Made by a program: the position numbers and the translations under genes. A DNA stretch of 32,217 bases from a bacterium (lineage in GTDB: Bacteria; Joyebacterota; Joyebacteria; Joyebacterales; Joyebacteraceae), in assembly GCA_025774545.1 (NCBI GenBank), contig JALGVU010000011.1, forward strand, positions 1-32,217, read 5' to 3'. Positions 26,868-32,217 of the stretch are shown here, piece by piece; within the stretch, counting starts at the first letter, position 1; each line of letters opens with the position of its first letter. The notes under the pieces were generated by a model. It saw nothing but the letters and a program-made list of their open reading frames with translations, was not told the DNA's origin and searched no databases.

Positions 26868-28677
26868 CGTCGTCCTCCCCGATCGCGTTGCCGCGGTTCT
26901 CCGCCGACTCGTAGGCGACACCGAGACCCGCCGAGAACCCCTCGAGGTTCTGATACCCGGCTTCGACCGCGAGTCGGTTCACGGTCTCGACCGTCCCCGA
27001 CGGGAAGGTCGGCTCCGGGTTCGCGCCGTCGACGAAGGGGTCGGTGATCCTCCCCTCGCCCTTCCGCGAGTGGGTGTACGTGAGCCCGACCGTCCACTCG
27101 ACCGACGGGTGGACGCGCGCCTCGAGAACGGCGCGATCGACGTCGGGACCGAGCCGGAAACCCAGCGGCACGCCGTCGTGCGCGAAGCGGTGCTGCACGA
27201 CGCGGCTCGACGACGTCCACTTGCGGACGTTCGTGTACTCCGCCGTGAGTTCGGCATCGAGTCCGAACGCGTCTCCGAAGTACGTCTGTCCGACCGTGAC
27301 ACCGTACTTGTCGGGGAAATCCCGATCTCGATCGTACTGAAGGTCATCGATCAGGAACTCGCCGTACACGTCGAGACCCCGGAGCGGCCGGAAGAGGAAG
27401 TCGAACGACCACTGAACGTTGTCGTTCTCGCGCTCGTTGTGCTGCGCGAGGTAGTACGGGAAGAGCGGGTTCAGGTAGACCGGCTCCGGAATCGTCGAGC
27501 TGTAGACGACGGCCTCCGAGAGCCCGACGCTCCCCCAGCTCGCCGAGATCACCATGCGGTGCGCCGCGAGGTAGGCGCGCTCGCTGTTCTCGAGCTCACC
27601 CGGAACGCCCAGCTCGTCGACGGCGAGCATCGCGTGGAGCGCGTGGAAGGTGACCGGCCCCACGCTGAACCTCGCGTCGATCTGATCGAGCGTGGGCGCA
27701 TTGCCCGAGATGAGAAGCCGTCCCCAACGCGAGCGCCCCCAAGCGGGCCCCCGCCGGCCGGCCGCGACCGCGAAGTGGGGCCGCTCGAGCATGAGATAGG
27801 CGCGGTCGATCGACGCGGCGATCCCGCGCCACGTCCTGCTCCGGCTCGACAGCTCCACGACCCTCGCCCCGTCCTGGCCTCCCAGGAGCACGCGGGGCTC
27901 GGCGTAGAACCCGACGAGATCGCGGACGCCGCCCCAGAGCTCGGCCGCGATCTCGCTCGAGACGTCGAGCGCGTCGTCGGAGTCGCCGCGCCCGGAAGAC
28001 GCGCCCCGCCCGGAAGGCACCGCCGGGCCTCCGCCCGGGTCCCTCGCGTCGGTCGCCCCGCCCGGGGTGGTCCCCGGCCAGAAGTCGCGGACCTCGACCG
28101 GCGCGCCGTATCGCACCGCCGTCAGCGCCTCGAGCCCGACGCCCACGGACGCCCGGCCGTCCCTCGCGCCGAACGTCGCGCGCCCGATCTCGCCGTCCAT
28201 GAACTCCGCCCTCAGGCGCTCGATCGCCCAGACCTCGCGCTCGGTGAGCCATCCGGCGATCGGCCGCCCCGGGCCCGTGCCCAGCGACACGGGTCGCCGG
28301 CCCGAGTCGACGTCCCCCGCGGCGCTCCCCCTCGCGGCGTCCCGCGCGGCGCTCCCCCTCGCCGCGGTCCCGGCGCGCGCGGGGAAACGGACGGCCGCGA
28401 GCGCCGCAGCCACAGCGACCCTCGACACGGGACGAGTCGTGAGATCGATCGCGAGCACGCCTCGGGCCGCGAGCCGCTCGAGGAGCGGATAGGCCCAGTG
28501 GTCGAGCGGCACGTCCTGGGGCGTCCGCGGGTTCTCCCACGGCGGTTCCACGCGAGCGGGCTCCCCTCCCGCGGCCGCAACCTCGACCGCGGGGCGCCGG
28601 GCCGCGAGCGGCCCCGGGTGAGCGAGGACGGCCGCGCAGGCGAGGACAAGGACGCCTCGAGACAGGGTTCCTCTCAT
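26827..28677 (-). CDS. Wzi-like outer-membrane beta-barrel protein
   Basis: A 616-residue exported protein. A signal peptide (MRGTLSRGVLVLACAAVLAH) is followed by DVPLDHWAYPLLERLAARGV, an S-layer-homology-like helix pair. Such segments often contact peptidoglycan at the base of outer-membrane barrels. Two low-complexity inserts follow (GSAARDAARGSAAGDVDSGR near 105-130; GGGPAVPSGRGASSGRGDSD near 215-240). The barrel region resembles capsule-assembly protein Wzi (GRRGPAWGRSRWGRLLISGN APTL, with alternating aromatic strands such as VQWSFDFLFRPLRGLDVYGE), and it ends WAGVRFHI, the expected closing strand. Wzi helps surface polysaccharide attach to the outer membrane. Polysaccharide-export genes are absent nearby, so the partner polymer is unknown. 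Confidence 0.82.
   Translation of the reverse strand: MRGTLSRGVLVLACAAVLAHPGPLAARRPAVEVAAAGGEPARVEPPWENPRTPQDVPLDHWAYPLLERLAARGVLAIDLTTRPVSRVAVAAALAAVRFPARAGTAARGSAARDAARGSAAGDVDSGRRPVSLGTGPGRPIAGWLTEREVWAIERLRAEFMDGEIGRATFGARDGRASVGVGLEALTAVRYGAPVEVRDFWPGTTPGGATDARDPGGGPAVPSGRGASSGRGDSDDALDVSSEIAAELWGGVRDLVGFYAEPRVLLGGQDGARVVELSSRSRTWRGIAASIDRAYLMLERPHFAVAAGRRGPAWGRSRWGRLLISGNAPTLDQIDARFSVGPVTFHALHAMLAVDELGVPGELENSERAYLAAHRMVISASWGSVGLSEAVVYSSTIPEPVYLNPLFPYYLAQHNERENDNVQWSFDFLFRPLRGLDVYGEFLIDDLQYDRDRDFPDKYGVTVGQTYFGDAFGLDAELTAEYTNVRKWTSSSRVVQHRFAHDGVPLGFRLGPDVDRAVLEARVHPSVEWTVGLTYTHSRKGEGRITDPFVDGANPEPTFPSGTVETVNRLAVEAGYQNLEGFSAGLGVAYESAENRGNAIGEDDDGWEIWAGVRFHI
28317..28366. repeat. 27-bp in-frame direct repeat inside the Wzi-like gene
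   Basis: GGCGCTCCCCCTCGC occurs at 28321-28335 and again at 28348-28362, with similar flanks, so the period is 27 bases or nine codons. It encodes the ARGSAA-type low-complexity insert between the SLH-like segment and the barrel and keeps the frame. Confidence 0.7.
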
Positions 28678-28762
28678 GCGCTCTCCTGTGTCCTGGGGGA
28701 GATCGGCGATGGGCGGCCTTCGGAGATCGGGCCGCTTACGCAGTGGGACGCGTGCGGCGCCG

Positions 28763-29869
28763 TCAGACCTCGCGCTCGGCGCGGGCGTGCAGCTCGTCCG
28801 CGCGACGGTACGCGTCGACCGCCTCGACGCTTCGTCCCATCCGGTCCATCAGTATGCCGATCTGGTAGTGGATCTTCGGGTCATCGGAGGCCGCCTGGGC
28901 GGCCCTTCGGAGGTAGCGCTCCGCGTCGTCGAGCCTGTCGAGGGCCGCGAGCGCGACGCCGATCTGGTAGCACGTGTCGACCGACTCGCCCTCGAGCGCG
29001 ACCACCCGCTGGAACTCGGCGACGGCGCGGCCGAACCTCCCCTTCCGGGAGTAGACGAGCCCGAGCTGATAGTGGGCCATCGAGTTGTCGATCGAGTGCC
29101 TGACGGCAAGCTCCAGCTCGACGAGCGCCTCGTCGTCCATCTCCTGTCCGAGAAGGGCCGTGCCCAGATTGAAGTGCGCCTCGGCGCTGGCCGGATCGAT
29201 CTCGGCCGCCCTCCTGAACTCCTCGATGGCGTCGCCGAGCATTCCCTTCTCACCGAAGATGGCCCCGAGGTTCAGGTGCCGTTCGGCGTTGTCCGGATCG
29301 ATCTCGATGGCGCGCTTGAACTCCAGGATCGCCTCGTCGGTCCTCCCCGTGCGATCGAGGGCGTAGCCCAGATTCGTGTGCGCCTTCGCGCACCCGTACT
29401 CCGCCTCGATCGCCCTCCTGTACCACCGCTCGGCCTCCTCGAACTCGTTCCGGCGGGCGTACGTCACCCCCAGCCGGTAGTAGCTCTCGGGATCGTCGGG
29501 GTCCAGCTCGATCGCCCGCGTGTGCAGGGCGACCGCCTCCTCGTGCTTCCCCATGAGGTCGTACACGCGCCCGAGGTTGTACCGCGCCGACGCGCTCGAC
29601 GGATCGGCCCGCCCGGCGCGATCGAACTCCGAGGCCGCCGGATCCAGAAGACCGAGCCTCCGGTAGCACGTGCCGCAGTCGATCATGGCGCCGGCGTCGG
29701 TCGGTCTCCGCCCCAGAAGCTGCTGGAGAACGACGACGGCGTCGGCGTACCGGCCGGAGGTCATGTAGGTCGTCGATAGATCGCGGAGCGCCTCGACCTC
29801 GTCGGGAGCGGCCCTGATCCGCCTCCTGAGGTCGAGAAGCTCGCGGTGCGTGGTGCTCCGCTTCGCCAT
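28763..29869 (-). CDS. TPR repeat protein downstream of two-component genes
   Basis: A 368-residue soluble protein made almost wholly of TPR units, about ten, each of 34 residues (for example SARYNLGRVYDLMGKHEEAV, SYYRLGVTYARRNEFEEAER, AHTNLGYALDRTGRTDEAIL). There is no signal peptide or membrane segment. The ATG at 29869 lies 11 bases after the response-regulator stop, with an AAGGAG that overlaps the regulator's last codons. TPR arrays bind protein partners. The position as the last gene of a kinase-regulator-TPR run suggests it is an output or scaffold partner of the regulator, which has no output domain of its own. That link is inference. Confidence 0.88.
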   Translation of the reverse strand: MAKRSTTHRELLDLRRRIRAAPDEVEALRDLSTTYMTSGRYADAVVVLQQLLGRRPTDAGAMIDCGTCYRRLGLLDPAASEFDRAGRADPSSASARYNLGRVYDLMGKHEEAVALHTRAIELDPDDPESYYRLGVTYARRNEFEEAERWYRRAIEAEYGCAKAHTNLGYALDRTGRTDEAILEFKRAIEIDPDNAERHLNLGAIFGEKGMLGDAIEEFRRAAEIDPASAEAHFNLGTALLGQEMDDEALVELELAVRHSIDNSMAHYQLGLVYSRKGRFGRAVAEFQRVVALEGESVDTCYQIGVALAALDRLDDAERYLRRAAQAASDDPKIHYQIGILMDRMGRSVEAVDAYRRADELHARAEREV

Positions 29870-29880
29870 CGGTCGGGATC

Positions 29881-30246
29881 CTACTCCTTCCCCCTCGCGG
29901 TGAGGACCTCCTTGATCTTGTCCTTGAGCTCGGTGAGATCGGCCGACTTCACGACGTACGCGTCGGCCATCCAGGACGCGAAGTCCTGCTTGTACGTCGA
30001 GTAGGCGGAGTTCAGGATGACGGGGAGGTCCCTCCGCTTCTCCATGATCGTCCTCAGACAATCGATCCCGTCCATCCCGTCGAGCCGTATGTCGAGGACC
30101 ACGAGATCGGGCGTCTCCCGCTCGATCTGATCGAGCGCCTCCTCCGCGCTCTCGACGCTCGTGACGTCGTAGCCCTCGCGCTTGAGCTCGGACTCGTAGA
30201 GCTTCCGGATGTTCTTCTCGTCGTCGACCACAAGGAGCTTCGTCAT
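29881..30246 (-). CDS. Single-domain response regulator
   Basis: A 121-residue CheY-like receiver with no output domain. Acidic pocket D8/D9 (LLVVDDEKNIRKLY), phospho-acceptor D52 (LVVLDIRLDGMDG), switch residue S80 (PVILNSAYS), and K100 in DAYVVKSADLTELK are all present. The YSTYKQDFASWMADAYVVKS end is typical of the stand-alone regulators paired with PAS kinases, such as TrrA of Thermotoga. The ATG overlaps the kinase stop by four bases, so synthesis is coupled to the kinase. It probably signals through protein contact, with the TPR protein encoded next as a candidate partner. Confidence 0.95.
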   Translation of the reverse strand: MTKLLVVDDEKNIRKLYESELKREGYDVTSVESAEEALDQIERETPDLVVLDIRLDGMDGIDCLRTIMEKRRDLPVILNSAYSTYKQDFASWMADAYVVKSADLTELKDKIKEVLTARGKE

Positions 30247-31523
30247 GCCGTGCCTCCGGTCTCGTCCAGTGCGCCATCCGTGGAATCGCTCCCCCGCGCG
30301 TCTCCCGCGTCCAGGAGCTTCTCCTGTTCGAATTCCTGCGACGTTCTCACGATCGGCAGAGACACCTCGAACGTCGTCCCCTGACCGACCTCGCTCATGA
30401 CCTCGATGTCGCCACCGTGGTTCTCGACGATCCGCCTCGTCACGGCGAGCCCGAGGCCCGATCCTGCCTTCCTCGTCGTAAAGAAGGGAACGAAGAGCTT
30501 GCTCATCACGTCGCCGGGAATGCCCGGGCCGGTGTCGTCGATCCGCACGACGATGTGATGGCCCTTCTGCGCGGTCGAGATGCGGAGCGTCCCGCCGTCG
30601 GGCATCGACTGTATGGCGTTCGTGATGATGTTCAGGAAGGCCTGCTTGAGCTGGTTGGCGTCCCCCATCGTGACGGGAAGGCCGTCTGCCAGCGCGCCCG
30701 TGAGTCGTATCTGCGACGAGAGGATTCCGTGCGAGAGGAGCTTCCTCACGTCCTTCAGGATCTGGTTGATCTCCACCGGCCGCAGGACCGGCTGGAGGTG
30801 CCGCTCGAGCGTGAGCTGCTCCCGGAGGATCTGCTCGAGCCTGGTTACCTCCTCGAGGATGATGCCGGTGTACTCGCGCCGGGGATCCTCGGGGTCGAGG
30901 TCCTCGTGGAGCTGCCGCGCGAAGCCGCCGACCGCGATGAGAGGATTCCTGATCTCGTGCGCCACGTTCGCGGCCATCTGCCCGATCCCCGTCAGCTGCT
31001 CGACCGCGCGAAGCTGCCTCTGGAGCTTCACGCGATCGGTCACGTCCTTGATGTACTGAATCGCCTGCACCGTCTCGCCGCGCTGATCCCTCACGGGAAA
31101 CGTGTAGACGTCGACGCCGCGGCGATGATAGCCGACCGCCGTCTCGAGCCGCGAGATCATCGCGGGCTTCCCGGTCGCGAACGTCTGGTGCGCAGGGCAC
31201 TCCTCGCACGCGTGGTCGCCGCGGCAGTAGACCTCGTAGCAGTACTTCCCAACGACGTCCTGCGGCTCCCGTCCCAGGAAGGCCGCCTCGGCCTTGTTCA
31301 CGGCTGCGATGCGAAACTCCCGGTCGACGATGATGAGCCCGTCGGTGATCCCGTCGAAGATGGCCTGGAGCTGGCGCTTGCTCCTGAAGACGTCGCTCTC
31401 CTCGCGCTCGAACCGCCGCCAGCGCCAGGAGAAGACGAGCGCCGCGACGCCCGCTCCGACGGCCGCGAAGGCGAGCGCCCAGAGCACGGCGCCGAGCGCA
31501 CTGGCCGAGCCTCCGAAAGGCAT
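30243..31523 (-). CDS. Membrane-anchored PAS sensor histidine kinase
   Basis: A 426-residue kinase from the ATG at 31523, behind a GGGGGAG site. One membrane helix (about 8-32) leads to a PAS domain (about 47-165) with a cysteine/histidine cluster, C95, C100, H104, C106 and C109 (CYEVYCRGDHACEECPAH), of the type often seen in PAS domains of this bacterial group. The dimerisation/phosphotransfer H-box has H189 in AANVAHEIRNPLIAVGGF. The catalytic ATPase shows the N box NIITNAIQSMP, G1 DDTGPGIPG, F box FVPFFTTRKAGSGLGLAV and a polar tail. The sensor is cytoplasmic, so it probably reads an internal signal; the cysteines may bind metal or respond to redox state. It is the first gene of a kinase-regulator-TPR run. 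Confidence 0.95.
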   Translation of the reverse strand: MPFGGSASALGAVLWALAFAAVGAGVAALVFSWRWRRFEREESDVFRSKRQLQAIFDGITDGLIIVDREFRIAAVNKAEAAFLGREPQDVVGKYCYEVYCRGDHACEECPAHQTFATGKPAMISRLETAVGYHRRGVDVYTFPVRDQRGETVQAIQYIKDVTDRVKLQRQLRAVEQLTGIGQMAANVAHEIRNPLIAVGGFARQLHEDLDPEDPRREYTGIILEEVTRLEQILREQLTLERHLQPVLRPVEINQILKDVRKLLSHGILSSQIRLTGALADGLPVTMGDANQLKQAFLNIITNAIQSMPDGGTLRISTAQKGHHIVVRIDDTGPGIPGDVMSKLFVPFFTTRKAGSGLGLAVTRRIVENHGGDIEVMSEVGQGTTFEVSLPIVRTSQEFEQEKLLDAGDARGSDSTDGALDETGGTA

Positions 31524-31608
31524 CCCGCGCTCTCCCCCGCCCTTGGATAGACCGATCCGCAAGGCCCCAAGCGACCGTCGGGATCGCGGGGCCTCCCTTT
31601 GCCGCGTC

Positions 31609-31637
31609 ATACTATTGCGAAGTCACCGAGGTGTCAA
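31609..31637 (-). promoter_or_regulatory. Sigma70-type promoter of the kinase operon
   Basis: On the minus strand, TTGACA (31632-31637), 17 bases, TAGTAT (31609-31614). The inferred transcript start near 31602 leaves about 80 leader bases. In the leader, AGGCCCC and GGGGCCT (31562-31595) can pair and form a hairpin. Confidence 0.7.
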
Positions 31638-31768
31638 GGTGGATCGCCCCGCGACCGAGCGGCCAAGTCCGTGCCGCCTCCGCGACCCGCGCGCGAGCCG
31701 GAATCGGTGTCGGCGCCGTCGCGTCACCGCGGACGAACGCGATGCCCCGGCCGCCTTCGGGATTCCTC

Positions 31769-31797
31769 TTGACAGCCGCGAAGCGACCTCCTAGATT
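31769..31797 (+). promoter_or_regulatory. Sigma70-type promoter of the MscS-type gene
   Basis: TTGACA (31769-31774), a 17-base spacer, TAGATT (31792-31797). It fires away from the kinase promoter; about 130 bases separate the two -35 boxes. The rest of 31524-31891 holds no gene I can support. Confidence 0.7.
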
Positions 31798-31891
31798 GCC
31801 AGCACTCGTGAACAGAGTCGATCCGTAGAACGAACGGAGGCCGGCGCGGGCGCGCGATGGCACGGCGCTCGAGCGGGCAAGGAGGTATGCG

Positions 31892-32217
31892 GTGAGCTGG
31901 GAACAGACCATTCCTCACACGAGCGTCACGCTCATCCAGGTGCTGACCGCGGTCATCGTCTTCGCCGCGGGCCTCATCGTCTCGAAGATCGTCACGACGG
32001 TCTTCAAACGGCAGCTCAAGAAGACGAACCTCTCCGACGTTCTGGCCGAGTTCCTGGGCAGGTTCCTCTCGATCCTGCTCTTCGTGACCGTGATCCTCCT
32101 CGTCCTGGTCTCGCTCGGCGTGACCGTCGGGTCGCTCCTCCTGAGCCTGTCGGCGGTCATGGGCCTGATCCTCGGCTTCGGCATGCAGAACACGATCAAC
32201 AACATCGCCTCGGGGAT
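31892..32217 (+). CDS. MscS-type mechanosensitive channel, 3' end outside the window
   Basis: The first 108 codons of a plus-strand gene that runs off the window. The GTG at 31892 is the start: AAGGAGG lies six bases upstream. The ATG at 31887 is not used, because it is followed by CGG and then TGA. Two or three membrane helices are visible (VLTAVIVFAAGLIVSKIV, FLSILLFVTVILLVLVSLGV). The segment SAVMGLILGFGMQNTINNIA then matches the pore-lining helix of the small-conductance mechanosensitive channel family. Such channels release solutes under hypo-osmotic shock. Transcribed divergently from the kinase operon. Confidence 0.9.
   Translation, partial: MSWEQTIPHTSVTLIQVLTAVIVFAAGLIVSKIVTTVFKRQLKKTNLSDVLAEFLGRFLSILLFVTVILLVLVSLGVTVGSLLLSLSAVMGLILGFGMQNTINNIASG

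Overview
The window is a high-GC bacterial chromosome segment with no rRNA, tRNA, CRISPR, integrase or insertion sequence that I can see. Several traits suggest a member of the FCB superphylum or a related candidate phylum, with Candidatus Eisenbacteria-like lineages the best guess from memory. These are a secreted glycosidase ending in a FlgD-like C-terminal sorting domain, PKD and beta-helix secreted proteins, Wzi-like and RodZ-like envelope proteins, a UbiA enzyme resembling digeranylgeranylglyceryl phosphate synthase, and PAS domains with cysteine clusters. The taxonomic call is inference; no marker gene here settles it.

Layout. (1) 1-1588: the 3' part of a secreted PKD protein on the plus strand. 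It converges at a strong hairpin terminator (1641-1675) with a minus-strand cluster at 1766-6468: CsgG/FlgO-like lipoprotein (frameshifted), membrane-anchored TPR protein (frameshifted by a 25-bp near-duplication), CCA-adding enzyme and an NlpC/P60-like secreted protein. (2) 6933-12744: a secreted-protein island. A GH57-type glycosidase with a CBM25-like domain (minus) is divergent from two cysteine-rich exported proteins (plus) that share the C-terminal tail SWGA[IL]KA[ML][YF]R. (3) 12917-16241: a PAS/degenerate-GGDEF protein, then groES-groEL under a CIRCE operator. (4) 16423-22706: a housekeeping block on the minus strand, uvrB-nadC-birA then satD-DUF3307 then coaX. The uvrB/nadC, nadC/birA and satD/DUF3307 junctions are 4-bp stop/start overlaps. 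The satD pair looks like a cassette between birA and coaX, with its own palindrome-rich control region. (5) 22909-28677: envelope genes, in transcription order Wzi-like barrel, UbiA prenyltransferase, uppP, DUF4139 protein and RodZ-like protein. (6) 28763-31523: histidine kinase, single-domain response regulator and TPR protein. (7) 31892 to the end: the start of a plus-strand MscS-type channel, divergent from the kinase.

Four unrelated short tandem repeats (21, 19/38, 29 and 27 bp) sit at gene starts, between genes or inside one gene. The two whose period is a multiple of three lie in coding sequence; the other two lie between genes. The most unusual signals are the shared C-terminal tail of the two neighbouring secreted cysteine-rich proteins, the ATTCGGC operator cluster of the satD cassette, and the local cluster of frameshifts at 5.3-6.2 kb.
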